From assembly GCF_000969985.1 (NCBI RefSeq), contig NZ_CP009526.1:310001-374000 (forward strand): a DNA stretch of 64,000 nucleotides. The letters run 5' to 3'. The position numbers were made by a program, and so were the translations under genes. Source of the stretch: Methanosarcina barkeri str. Wiesmoor (GTDB lineage Archaea > Halobacteriota > Methanosarcinia > Methanosarcinales > Methanosarcinaceae). Shown here one piece after another: positions 47,590 through 56,459 of the stretch. The stretch's first letter is position 1. Each line of letters begins with the position of its first letter. The notes below the pieces were generated by a model. That model made no database searches, was not told the origin of the DNA, and saw only the letters and a program-made list of their open reading frames with translations.

Positions 47590-47796
47590 AGAGCCGTCTT
47601 TCTATACTTTTTAACTAGCCTGCTTGATTCTTCGAAATGGTACTATGAAATAGGTGATAATACAGAAGCTGTTTCCCTGCTCAATTCCTTCATTCATCTC
47701 ACTGAGATGAAGCTATGCGAGCAGATTTCGGCTGATGAAGCAGATTACATAGTCAGGAAAGCAAAGGAAATTATCGACCAGATAAAAGTAAATTAA
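47590..47796 (+). pseudogene. C-terminal fragment of a helical domain protein
   Basis: A frame open from the stop at 47587 to TAA at 47794 reads WYYEIGDNTEAVSLLNSF near its start and EADYIVRKAKEIIDQIKVN at its end, but has no suitable start codon upstream. The pattern of short helices with GD near the front resembles FIMAH-like domains at the ends of secreted proteins. I read it as the tail of a lost gene, with modest confidence. Confidence 0.4.
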
Positions 47797-48031
47797 GAGT
47801 GAGGATTGAGTTTACAGCCATCAGGGAATAATAACGAAAATCAACAACATTCTCTACTTTTATTCATTAATTTTTCTTTTTTGATTTATTTGGTAATTTA
47901 ATTTTGTATATCTACGGCGTTTATGGGATTAGTTGCCATTAAGGTCACAGTTCTTATACTTTGATTATTGAATAAAAACGCTAATGTTAACTATTATGGT
48001 CTTGTCCATGGTTTTCTATCCAGAGGTGAGA

Positions 48032-48181
48032 ACAGAATTAAGAAGCAGAAGTAAAAACAGAATTAAGAAGCAGAAGTAAAAACAGAATTAAGAAGCAGAA
48101 GTAAAAACAGAATTAAGAAACAGAAGTAAAAACAGAATTAGGAAACAGAAGTAAAAACAGAATTAAGAAGCAGAAGTAAAA
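48032..48181. repeat. Six tandem copies of a 25-bp repeat upstream of the AOR gene
   Basis: Units of acagaattaagaagcagaag plus taaaa start at 48032, 48057, 48082, 48107, 48132 and 48157. They differ at one or two positions only (two units have aaac for aagc). The 25-bp period excludes a coding repeat. The array ends 30 bases before the ATG of the aldehyde oxidoreductase gene, so it probably lies in the transcribed leader or promoter. The rest of the gap (47797-48031) shows nothing. Confidence 0.9.
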
Positions 48182-48211
48182 TGGAGCGGGAAAAGGAATA
48201 GAGGAATTAAT

Positions 48212-49987
48212 ATGGCTGGCTGGAAAGGAATAACAGTATATGTAGACCTTGGTTCTGAATCTGTAAATACAGTCAGGACCGATGAGGACTTAATTCGGAA
48301 ATACCTTGGTGGCCGAGGGTTGGGGGTAAAACTGCTTTCCGAACTTACAGACGCGAATATTGACCCTCTTAGCTCGGAAAATCCCCTTATATTTGCCTCT
48401 GGGCCTCTCTCTGGCCTTGCCCCCATGGCTTCAGGTGCAGTTCTCACATCAAAATCGCCTTTAACAGGCACAGTATTTAGCTGGAATATGACTGGGGGCT
48501 TCGGAAGTGAACTGAAGAAAGCTGAAATCGATACTCTGATTGTTATCGGAAAGGCAAAAAGGCCTTCGTATATAAAAATAGAGACCGGAAATATTGAAAT
48601 TGTGCCCGCAGAACAGCTCTGGGGAATGAATGTCAGAGAGTGTACTGAAGCCCTTGAAAACAAAGGCATTGTAGCCTGTATTGGTAGGGCAGGAGAAAAA
48701 CAGGTTCTTATTTCCTCCTTTGTTGTTGATTCCATACATAGTGGAAGAGGAGGGCTGGGTGCGGTTGCCGGCTCAAAAATGCTCAAAGCCGTGGTTGTGA
48801 AAGGAGAAAAAGAACTTTCACCTTCTGATCCAGAGAGGTTCCGGGAACTTGAGATAAAACTGTTGAAGCTCTTTGATGCAAGTCCCGTGCTTTCTAAAGG
48901 CCTTGCAAATTACGGTACGTCTGCGCTTGTAAAACTGCTGGATTATATGAATCTCATTCCTAGCAGGAACTTTACCGGAAAAAAGACTCTCTTTGCAGAT
49001 GAGCTTTCAGGAGAGTGTATCAAATCCACTTTCGAGCTTGAAAATGAGAGTTGCCCTGGCTGTCCTCTGGGTTGTAAGAAGAAAATTAAAGGAGCAGGGC
49101 AGATGTTTAAAGAGACAGGATCTATTTTGCCTGAGAGGGCGATTTTACCCGAAGGAGCGATTTTGCCTGATTATGATTCCCTCTGGGCTTTTGGGTTTAA
49201 CCTTGAGAATCCTGATCTCACTTCCGTGCTTAAGGCTGACAGGATATGCAAGGATTACGGGCTTGACCCTATCTCGGCAGGTTCCGTGCTCGGGGCATAC
49301 GCAGAACTCAAAGAAGGAATAATCGAGGCTAATGAACTGGAATCCAGACTCTTTGAAATCGGGGAAGGAGGGAAACTCGGAAATGGAGCCAGACGATACT
49401 TATCAGGCCTTGGGAGAAAAGATCTGAGCATGGATGTAAAGGGGCTCGAACTCGGAGGTTTTGATCCGCGTGGGATAAGGGGACAGGCCCTGGCTTATGC
49501 TACTTCCAGCCATGGGGGTGACTATCTGACTGCTTTCATGGTTGGTCCCGAGGTACTTGGAAGGCCTGTAAGCCTTAACCGTCTGAGCCTTAAAGGAAAA
49601 GCAGGTATCCTCCAGGTATTTGAAAACCTGAATGCAGTTCTGGATTCTTTTGTATTCTGCCCTTACTCCAGTTTTGCTCTTAACGAAGAGCTAGGTTCTG
49701 CTCTTTTGCTCTTTGGTGCAGGTGTGGAGATTTCGCCTGCGGAACTCTTGAGAATTGGAGAAAGAATCTATAATCTGGAGAGAACGTATAACCTTAAAGC
49801 AGGATTTTCCTGGACAGACGATACCCTTCCTGAAAGGCTATTTGAAAACGAGGGCGAAAACGAAGGGTACGGACTTCCCAGGCAGGAATTCGAAGCTGCA
49901 CTTAAGGAATATTACCATTACCGCGGATGGGATGAAGAAGGAGTTCCTGGATCGGAAAAGTTAAAGGAGCTTGGAATCTGCTTTTAA
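48212..49987 (+). CDS. Tungsten-dependent aldehyde:ferredoxin oxidoreductase
   Basis: The 591-aa protein belongs to the AOR family, which oxidises aldehydes to acids with a bis-pterin tungsten cofactor and ferredoxin. The N-terminal domain 1 shows YLGGRGLGVKLL and FASGPLSGLAPMASGAVLTS (pterin contacts). Cysteines of the 4Fe-4S cluster lie in CPGCPLGC (near 284-291) and a fourth in SFVFCPYSSF near 484. EAALKEYYHYRGWDEEGVP closes the chain as in the family. GAGGA precedes the start. The subfamily (AOR, FOR or GAPOR) and physiological aldehyde are not decided. It stands alone, following the 25-bp repeats. Confidence 0.9.
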   Translation: MAGWKGITVYVDLGSESVNTVRTDEDLIRKYLGGRGLGVKLLSELTDANIDPLSSENPLIFASGPLSGLAPMASGAVLTSKSPLTGTVFSWNMTGGFGSELKKAEIDTLIVIGKAKRPSYIKIETGNIEIVPAEQLWGMNVRECTEALENKGIVACIGRAGEKQVLISSFVVDSIHSGRGGLGAVAGSKMLKAVVVKGEKELSPSDPERFRELEIKLLKLFDASPVLSKGLANYGTSALVKLLDYMNLIPSRNFTGKKTLFADELSGECIKSTFELENESCPGCPLGCKKKIKGAGQMFKETGSILPERAILPEGAILPDYDSLWAFGFNLENPDLTSVLKADRICKDYGLDPISAGSVLGAYAELKEGIIEANELESRLFEIGEGGKLGNGARRYLSGLGRKDLSMDVKGLELGGFDPRGIRGQALAYATSSHGGDYLTAFMVGPEVLGRPVSLNRLSLKGKAGILQVFENLNAVLDSFVFCPYSSFALNEELGSALLLFGAGVEISPAELLRIGERIYNLERTYNLKAGFSWTDDTLPERLFENEGENEGYGLPRQEFEAALKEYYHYRGWDEEGVPGSEKLKELGICF

Positions 49988-50535
49988 GAAGAAAGCCGGA
50001 AAGGCAGTGTGGGTAGCGTAGGAATTACGGAACGGAGTCTGGAAACATCTGTAAAAGAAAAAAGGAAAAAACTTCCAAGCAAATTTACTATACTGCACGC
50101 TCCAAGAGGCTAATAAATTTTATTGAGTAATGGATCTTCTCTTTGAAACCTAATATTCCTTTCAATCCACTATTTCCTTTAATCCAGTATTTCTTTAATC
50201 TGGATTTTTCCGGATTTTTTCGGAGATTTCAGGTAGTTTTCCCCAAAATCCAGTCAAAAGACGTAAAATCTCGCACAAGCGTTATATAGTCAAGGATAAA
50301 TTAATCGTATTAGTTCTCGATCTGTAGATTAGCTCTGCAGGCACTCCAAGCTCGGAATATTTTCCAGTTTTTCTATGCAGATCTTAAGTAGTGTATTGAT
50401 AAAATAAGAGTCAGACTTAAAAATTAGAAAAGCCTTCTTATACTACTTTACCGGAGCCTTGGAAAGTCTCTGGCAAATCCGGAATGGCATTTACAGCTTA
50501 TTTATAAACATCTAAAAACGTATGGGAGAATCATT
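49988..50535. promoter_or_regulatory. Promoter region of the aIF5A gene
   Basis: A 548-base gap with no frame of interest. Short direct repeats (tttcctttaatccagtatttc near 50168-50190) occur; TATA-like gcgttatatagtc at about 50279-50291 and tttataaaca near 50500 are candidates. Confidence 0.35.
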
Positions 50536-50922
50536 ATGAAACAGCAGGTAGAAGTTAAGGAACTCAAAGAAGGGAAATATGTAATCATTGATGACGAAGC
50601 ATGTGTCATAAAAAGCATTACCAAGTCTAAACCGGGAAAACACGGGGCTGCGAAGGCAAGGGTAGAGGCTATCGGCCTCTTTGATGGCCAGAAGCGCTCC
50701 TACATAGGTTCCGTTGCAAACAAAATATATGTCCCGATTGTGGAAAGAAAGACTGCTCAGGTAATCTCAATCACCGGTGATATTACCCAGCTTATGGACA
50801 TGGGAGACTTTTCAACCTTTGAGATCGTAGTTCCTGATGAATACAAGGACAAGATCAAAGAGGGCGAAGAAGTTTCTTACATTACAGCTCTTGGCAAGAT
50901 AAAACTCGATATACGGACATAA
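50536..50922 (+). CDS. eif5A: Translation initiation factor aIF5A (hypusine-containing)
   Basis: The 128-aa protein has the two-domain aIF5A length. The modified lysine is Lys35 in KPGKHGAAKARVEA, the residue converted to (deoxy)hypusine from spermidine or agmatine. The C-terminal OB-fold reads YIGSVANKIYVPIVERKT. It promotes peptide-bond formation at proline-rich sites on the ribosome. A terminator follows at 50945-50976 and agmatinase lies 83 bases downstream on the same strand, giving a polyamine-linked pair. Confidence 0.95.
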   Translation: MKQQVEVKELKEGKYVIIDDEACVIKSITKSKPGKHGAAKARVEAIGLFDGQKRSYIGSVANKIYVPIVERKTAQVISITGDITQLMDMGDFSTFEIVVPDEYKDKIKEGEEVSYITALGKIKLDIRT

Positions 50923-50944
50923 ATCTATTAAATTAAAGTGGAAA

Positions 50945-50976
50945 CTCAGGTTAAGAACCTGAGTCATTCTTTTTTT
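50945..50976 (+). terminator. Terminator behind aIF5A
   Basis: Stem ctcaggtt/aacctgag (50945-50952 with 50956-50963) with a three-base loop, followed by a run of T (50970-50976). It separates aIF5A from agmatinase and may allow partial readthrough. Confidence 0.75.
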
Positions 50977-51005
50977 AAGCAAATAATTTCATATCAGGCT
51001 AAATT

Positions 51006-51881
51006 ATGTTTTTACCCAATTCCTTTATAGACGCTCTTGCAGACTATGAATCTGCACGTTATGTTATCTTCGGCGTGCCTTTTGATAATACCTCTTCTTA
51101 CAGGGCAGGCAGCCGTTGGGCTCCTGACGCTATGCGGCAGGCTTCTGCAAATTTTGAGAGTTACAATCCTACTTTCGACATAGACCTTGTCGATCTTCCG
51201 ATCTATGATGCCGGAAACCTGGAAACTTCAGCTTTGGTTGACGAGACTCTGCAGAACCTCTACGAAGCTACAAAAGACCTCCTTAATGATGGAAAGCTTC
51301 CCATTATGCTTGGTGGAGAGCATTCGCTAACTTTCGCTATGGTGAAAGCCTGCGCCGAACTTGCAGGAGAAGATTTCGGGGTCCTTGTCCTAGATGCCCA
51401 TTTTGACCTCAGGGAAGAATACAGGGGCTTTAAGTATAACCATGCCTGTGTGTCCCGAAATATTCTCAGTGAGGTTACTAAGAATCTTGTTTCTATAGGC
51501 ATAAGAAGCGGCCCGGAAGAAGAATGGGTTTTTGCCAGGGAAAATAACCTGCAGTATTATACAGCTGATGATGTGGAATCCACTGGCATGGTAGAGATCC
51601 TTAAAGAAGCCCTCGAGTGGCTTGATTGCAGCCAGATCTATCTTTCCCTTGATATGGATGCAATAGACCCGTCTTATGCTCCTGGTCTCGGCACGCCTGA
51701 GCCTTTCGGCCTGAGTGCGCGAGATGTAAGGACTGCAATAAGGACGCTTGCTCCTTTTTCAATGGCTTTTGATGTTGTAGAAATTGCCCCTGAATATGAT
51801 TCCGGGCAAACTGCCATGCTTGGGGCAAAATTGATGAGGGAATTTATTGCTTCCCATGCAAAGAGTTGCAGGAAAGCATGA
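51006..51881 (+). CDS. speB: Agmatinase / ureohydrolase
   Basis: The 291-aa protein is an arginase/agmatinase-family manganese enzyme, with metal-binding motifs GGEHSLTFAM, VLDAHFDLR and SLDMDAIDPSYAPGLGTPEP. It cleaves agmatine to putrescine and urea. The residue pattern favours agmatinase over arginase, and pairing with aIF5A supports this: polyamine (or aminopropylagmatine) supplies the hypusine side chain. Start is an ATG with weak ribosome site (tcaggct). Confidence 0.88.
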   Translation: MFLPNSFIDALADYESARYVIFGVPFDNTSSYRAGSRWAPDAMRQASANFESYNPTFDIDLVDLPIYDAGNLETSALVDETLQNLYEATKDLLNDGKLPIMLGGEHSLTFAMVKACAELAGEDFGVLVLDAHFDLREEYRGFKYNHACVSRNILSEVTKNLVSIGIRSGPEEEWVFARENNLQYYTADDVESTGMVEILKEALEWLDCSQIYLSLDMDAIDPSYAPGLGTPEPFGLSARDVRTAIRTLAPFSMAFDVVEIAPEYDSGQTAMLGAKLMREFIASHAKSCRKA

Positions 51882-52138
51882 GTTAAGAAAACTGAAAAGT
51901 AATTCAGAGATCCAAAATTTGCTATTTAGGATTACTTCATTTTTTAGCTACTAATGGGATTACTTCATTTTTCACTTTTTTGAACTTAAAAACTGCTGGA
52001 AAAGGCGAAGTATTAAAACTTCGGAACTTTTCCAGGATTTAGTACCTCAACACTCAGTATGTTCAGGATTCAGTACGTTCAGGGCCTGATATGTTCGGGA
52101 CCCAACACTCTTTTTATTCAATGAACTGTTTATATCAG

Positions 52139-52318
52139 TTAAGCCTGCCAAATGGCTATTATTTTGTCAATGGCTATATGGGTAAGTTTTCCCTGGCTAC
52201 TGAGCGTCAAAACGTCGTCTGCACAGGCTTTTACATTTCCTTTGAATACGTCAGGTCCGCCGCAGTAAACATCTACGTCCTTGTTGAGATAATGTTCCAC
52301 TATAAACGATTGTATCAT
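52139..52318 (-). CDS. Small conserved protein (59 aa), possibly Sm-like fold
   Basis: Translated by hand from 52318: the N-terminus reads MIQSFIVEHYLNKDVDVYCG, the middle has VFKGNVKACADDVLTLSSQG and the end KIIAIWQA. AAGGAG lies nine bases before the ATG. The alternating hydrophobic pattern with GGP, G(N/T)V and IAIDKI would fit a small beta-barrel of the Sm type, a guess from pattern only. I recall similar short proteins in Methanosarcina genomes. At 59 residues it falls below common length cut-offs, and a long frame on the opposite strand (52091-52369) can mask it. Confidence 0.75.
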   Translation of the reverse strand: MIQSFIVEHYLNKDVDVYCGGPDVFKGNVKACADDVLTLSSQGKLTHIAIDKIIAIWQA

Positions 52319-52757
52319 AGATTTTTGCTCCTTCTTATTTTCTTAACAACTTGCGTATTTACCTGTTAGTTTTTCTGCTGCCAGAAACTGATGGTCTGTG
52401 CACTCACAGATGTTCGTTAATTGTAACTATCTTTTCATTCCATATAAATATATTTAGAAACTAAAGTTGCTTTTTGGAGCATAATGCTGTGAATTTCTGC
52501 AAGGAAAATCAGTTTACTTACTTCGGAGCCTGTATAGTTTTCGGTTCTCGTTTTCCCGAAAATAAAATAATGGTTATATGGCTTCTTTTCTCCTAGTTTA
52601 CTTGCTCACGAAATCCGGGAAAGCTAAGTTTATCTGGAAATATCTAATAAACTTGGCTTTTAATGAAAAAGAAGTAAATTTGAAACCATCTATATAAATT
52701 TACTTTAAAACTTCTCAATTTTAAACCAGTAAGTTTCTTATCTCAGAATTAAGCGAA
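52319..52757. other. Gap with a strong hairpin downstream of the XRE regulator
   Basis: The 13-bp stem aagctaagtttat (52621-52633) with ataaacttggctt (52647-52659), one G-T wobble, suits a terminator for the minus-strand regulator. No other feature is seen. Confidence 0.5.
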
Positions 52758-52982
52758 TCAGCCTTTTCTTTCGGAATTCCTGGCTTTACGGTCTTCATAG
52801 AGGAAAATATCCTCAATACGGACGTCAAAAAGTCTGGCAAGCTTGAATGCAAGTTCAAGAGAGGGATCATATTTTCCTTTTTCAATTGCATGTATGGTTT
52901 GCCTTGTCACCCCTACTTTTTCAGCCAGGTTTTCCTGAGTAAGGTCATGCATTGCCCTGTAAACTTTAATGTTGTTCTTCAT
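52758..52982 (-). CDS. XRE-family helix-turn-helix regulator
   Basis: I choose the ATG at 52982 (MKNNIKVYRAMHDLTQENLA), with GGAG about seven bases upstream, over a longer frame to 53054. The 74-aa protein is almost only a Cro/C1 HTH: LTQENLAEKVGVTRQTIHAIEK (positions 13-34), then LELAFKLARLFDVRIEDIF. It resembles the compact regulators often paired with DUF2178 membrane proteins, whose gene is directly upstream here. Probable autoregulator. Confidence 0.87.
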   Translation of the reverse strand: MKNNIKVYRAMHDLTQENLAEKVGVTRQTIHAIEKGKYDPSLELAFKLARLFDVRIEDIFLYEDRKARNSERKG

Positions 52983-53125
52983 CGCAAGCTCCAAGTATAA
53001 GTCTTTAGGACAGTATAGGTCTATTACAAAGTTAATGAAATCCCATTTTACCAAATTCTACTCACTAGCCCTCATGTATAAAATCTGGTTTTATTGTCCC
53101 TACAAGACGTAATCTGACTTTCTGC

Positions 53126-53509
53126 TTAACCACCGTATTCCCTGTTGTAATGCATATAAAGCAAACTATAAAGCACCATAATTGCACAACTTACATATAC
53201 CATGAAAAAACCAACATTATTATAGCCTGGATAACTGTTTCTCATTGCTATAAGAGTTGTTCCTCCAAGAGCGAAACTGATTACTACTATTTGGAAGGTA
53301 ATCCAAGAGGCTTTCTGGCTAATTTGGTGAATACGCTCGTCTTCCACAATGCCCTCCATCTTACTTTTTAAAAGATATGTTACAGTTATTCCCGCTAAGA
53401 AAACACTTATAGCAAGTGTAGGACTTCCTATCGAAAAAGCAAAACTTGAAACTGCTCCCATTAGCATTACAATCAGGAACAAAATTATACGAAATTGTTT
53501 CTGCTTCAT
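53126..53509 (-). CDS. DUF2178 membrane protein
   Basis: The about 127-aa protein has four hydrophobic helices and the family stretch EDERIHQISQKAS between helices two and three. I use the Met at 53509 because GGGAG is well spaced there; the upstream ATG at 53515 is too close. It precedes the XRE regulator on the same strand and probably shares its control. Such pairs are widespread with unknown role. Confidence 0.82.
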   Translation of the reverse strand: MKQKQFRIILFLIVMLMGAVSSFAFSIGSPTLAISVFLAGITVTYLLKSKMEGIVEDERIHQISQKASWITFQIVVISFALGGTTLIAMRNSYPGYNNVGFFMVYVSCAIMVLYSLLYMHYNREYGG

Positions 53510-53835
53510 CTGCATAACTCCCTTAAGTACATTTTTCCATGTAAGTCAAAACTCTGTATTTGTAACATTTCAATGTACAGTTTTATATACAAACTGAGTT
53601 CTTTTGCATATAATATGTAAAGAAAGCTTTACATATTGCAAATATGTATTTACATTATATAAAGTTATTGAAGAGGAGAGAGCAAAAGGATACAAATTGA
53701 TAGAGGAGAGAATAAGATAAGTAAGATTTCAAGACTGGGTAGGTAGAAAGTAGAGAGTCATTAGAAAGCAAGTTAGAAACGTGCACAAATGAATGAACTC
53801 GGTTTTTAATAAGTCGTAGTGTTCAGTTCAGTTTA
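53510..53835. promoter_or_regulatory. Promoter region of the DUF2178/XRE pair
   Basis: Contains tttacatattgcaaatatgtatttacattatataaag near 53631-53665; the tacatattgcaaatatgta core is a palindrome suited to a dimeric regulator, upstream of the gene pair. Confidence 0.45.
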
Positions 53836-54135
53836 TTATAGAGCCTATCCTAAAAGTTCATTTAATCTAATTATTACTGCTACCATTACAACTCCTAAAT
53901 ATGATGTCTCTTTAATTTCATATCTCGGAAATACTTTCTTGCATGACTCTATCCAGCTAAAAAACCTTTTTACTATGCTTTTCTTTTTGTATTCATCCTG
54001 ATCAACCTTTATTGGTCTTTCTCTCTTCTTTTTCTTCCTATTTCCTTTATTTTCTGGTCTATTGGACTTTATTCCTTTTCTTCTGTTATATTTTCTAATT
54101 TTAGCTGTATCATACATTGCATCAGCTGTCACTTT
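53836..54135 (-). mobile_element. Truncated IS5-type element (transposase C-terminus)
   Basis: The minus frame 53845-54132 encodes the last 95 residues of an IS5-type transposase (IVKRFFSWIESCKKVFPRYE and ETSYLGVVMVAVIIRLNELL). The end gagcctatcctaaaag (53836 on) matches the end of the element at 45475. The rest of the gene is missing where a second relic begins. Confidence 0.8.
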
Positions 54136-54202
54136 GGAAGACCGATGGTCAATTTGTATTTGATTGGTATTATATATTTGAACAGCATATTTTTATATTA
54201 TA

Positions 54203-54537
54203 GGAAAACGAGGTTCAAAACCACAATTCTTTGACGTTGCTTGTCCTAACGAAACTGCAAGCTCTATGGCCTTACTAACCAAGGCAATATTACTGGAAAT
54301 GGAACTTACATAAGTCGTGGAAAGAAAACAAGAAGATATGTTTGCCATCATTGCGGCAAAGTATTCAATGACCAAACAGGCACTTTTTATCATGACCTTC
54401 GCAAAGATGAGAAAACTATTGATTTAGCTCTTAAAATGTCAATGAAAGGAATGAGCATTGAAGCCATTGCCGATGTTTTAGAGGTACAATCTGCCAGTGT
54501 AAAGCGATGGCTAACTCGTGCAGCTGAACAATGCTAA
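54203..54537 (+). pseudogene. Frameshifted IS1-like transposase fragment (zinc finger and HTH)
   Basis: Reading from 54203 gives GKRGSKPQFFDVACPNET, then a one-base frameshift near 54256 continues as CKLYGLTNQGNITGNGTYI, then RYVCHHCGKVFND and MSIEAIADVLEVQSASVKRW, ending AAEQC at 54537. The CxxC pairs and helix-turn-helix are those of InsA-like transposase N-termini. The catalytic part is absent. Confidence 0.7.
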
Positions 54538-54685
54538 AGTAAATGAAAATATGATTCTCCCTGAACCAATTATTTCATAGTGGAGTCCTTGAATGAAATC
54601 CTTAATCGTTAAAAAAGCTGTAAAAAAGTATGCCTAGAGGCCCAGGATAATCTTTCATTTTTCAAATATTATTAATATTATCGTG

Positions 54686-54895
54686 TTACAGAGCTCCGCA
54701 ACCACAGCTTCTTCCTAGAAGGGTCGATATTCGGTGCTTCAAATGATTAATATCGTCTTCGGACATATTCTGAAGCTCTTTTTTATGTTGTTTTTCTATA
54801 TGATCGAGTATAGCGTTTTCAACTTCTTCCAGTTCGTTACCAGCAGCCATAAAGTTACATTTGAACCCCAGATCACCACATTTTATAATTTTCAT
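54686..54895 (-). CDS. DUF1059-like small protein
   Basis: The 69-aa protein starts at 54895 (MKIIKCGDLGFKCNFMAAG), with GAGGAG upstream, rather than at 54913. The N-terminal MKIIKCGDLGFKCNF and the motif DHIEKQH are typical of DUF1059. The C-terminus is cysteine-rich (GRSCGCGAL), possibly a metal site. Function unknown. Confidence 0.8.
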   Translation of the reverse strand: MKIIKCGDLGFKCNFMAAGNELEEVENAILDHIEKQHKKELQNMSEDDINHLKHRISTLLGRSCGCGAL

Positions 54896-55028
54896 AAAAT
54901 CTCCTCTACGCAAGCGAATCTCAATAGAAACGGTCTTTGTTGAATTAAATAAAAATATAATGAAGATTAATAGGATATAAAGTTAAGTTTTTTAGAGTTA
55001 TTTTACAATAATCTATTTTTTTGTTGCC

Positions 55029-55337
55029 TTACTCAATCGGAACATACCTTGCACACGTAAAACCCTCTTTGTAAGGGACTTTGATAGTAAGCATTCCTCT
55101 ATAATTAACTGCAATTGCTTTTTCGGGATCTACGGGCCCATCCAGAAAAAAAGACCCCAAATACTCTACGGTTTTACTAAAAGCTTTTAGATAAAAGCTG
55201 TTTTCATGCATTAAAAGTGTGATATTCTCATTTTCTACATCGGGAAGTTCAACTTCCAAAGTAAGATATTGACGTTTATCATCATGATACATTGCTAGTA
55301 TTGGAGTTTTCAATATTCTGGGTACTGCACTTTCCAT
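55029..55337 (-). CDS. Hsp20/alpha-crystallin-like protein
   Basis: The 102-aa protein shows the beta-sandwich pattern of an alpha-crystallin domain: YLTLEVELPDVENENITLLM then ENSFYLKAF and a final strand GMLTIKVPYKEG (the GxLxI/V signature). There is no long N-terminal arm or IxI/V tail, so oligomer formation is doubtful. It is the downstream member of a tandem pair of short paralogs. GAGAGGA precedes its ATG. May act as a small chaperone or as a CS-domain binding protein. Confidence 0.75.
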   Translation of the reverse strand: MESAVPRILKTPILAMYHDDKRQYLTLEVELPDVENENITLLMHENSFYLKAFSKTVEYLGSFFLDGPVDPEKAIAVNYRGMLTIKVPYKEGFTCARYVPIE

Positions 55338-55408
55338 AGTATCCTCTCCCCTTAAAGAATTCTCCCATAACTTCTTTTCTCTTTCTCTATTTTAACGTCC
55401 ACTGCTTT

Positions 55409-55669
55409 CTAAAAAGGCTGCGGATAAAGCACCTTTAATTTAAGTACACTGTTTGAATAATTAGCGACCGCTTTTTCCGGGTTTACAGGACAGCAGACTG
55501 CATAACTGTCTGCATACTCAACTCCGTTTTTGGTAGCTTTTACATAAAAACCGCCCTGTGTGATTTTAAAAGTAATATTTTTCTTTTCTAATCCTAGAAA
55601 AATTACTTCTATTTCCAGGTTTTCAAATTCATCATCAGGATATACACTGATAACCGGTGCTAGTCGCAA
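55409..55669 (-). CDS. Hsp20-like short paralog
   Basis: The 86-aa protein shares the layout of its neighbour: FENLEIEVIFLGLEKKNITF, GGFYVKAT, and a terminal SVLKLKVLYPQ strand, plus the same VNPEKAVA element (VDPEKAIA in the neighbour). The apparent start is TTG at 55669 with no close ribosome site (GGGGG is 16 bases away), so the start is uncertain. Two cysteines (YAVCCPVN) are unlike the neighbour. Confidence 0.65.
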   Translation of the reverse strand: MRLAPVISVYPDDEFENLEIEVIFLGLEKKNITFKITQGGFYVKATKNGVEYADSYAVCCPVNPEKAVANYSNSVLKLKVLYPQPF

Positions 55670-56459
55670 AATATCTACTGTTATTTACCCCCAAAATAAG
55701 ATCGTCGATTAACATATTTATATGTATCATCCCCCATAAATCTGAAAATATGTAAGCTAGAACTATAATTGTTCAGTATTACTTAACATAAATCCATTGT
55801 TATTAAGCCATCCAAAACCAATATTACTCCCAAATAAATCTGAATTTCTGAAATACTTTGTGGTCAGAAGCTCAATTGATTATTCCATCTTCGCGATTTA
55901 AAGAAGATCTTTTGAGTTTTGGGATGGATTCTTTTTTTAATAGAAGACTAGCTTCTAGTTTAATTAACTCCTGTGTAGAAACAGGTTCCATAATATAAAG
56001 ATATCTTCCTGATATTCATTCTATTTTTAATTTACAATGTAGTAAAGAAAGAATTTTTTAATAGAAAACAAAAGAGGGGAATCATAAGGGGCACAATTCA
56101 ATAAATAAGATTTAAACGAGTAATTTATCAGGCATCTTATAAACTTCTAAACGAAAAAACAAGTAGCATCTCAGAGGTTAGTTTAGAAACTTTATTTCCT
56201 ATTTATATAAACCATCTGAGACATAACTACTTGTGTAAAACTATCAAGATATTTATTCAAACTCAATAGTTTCAGTAAACTACTTACTAAACAGACATGA
56301 AATTCTTCGAATAACAGGCACAAAGAAATGAAAGTACTTTTTAAATTACAGTACTTTCATGCTAAATCTATACCCATTTAATAGGGAGTCTTACGTTGGG
56401 ATCTAATATAAATGACAGGAGTGATCCGATACGGTAGAGGGAAGGGGGTGGATTCACTA
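55670..56459. promoter_or_regulatory. Gap upstream of the ABC exporter with an 11-bp inverted repeat
   Basis: No gene is seen. Arms atgaaagtact (56328-56338) and agtactttcat (56350-56360) are perfectly complementary with an 11-base spacer, about 100 bases upstream of the exporter start. This could be an operator or a hairpin in the leader. Confidence 0.5.

Noticed and set aside
52091-52369. Plus-strand 92-aa frame
   Set aside because: It lies opposite the better supported 59-aa minus-strand gene, which has AAGGAG and protein-like composition.
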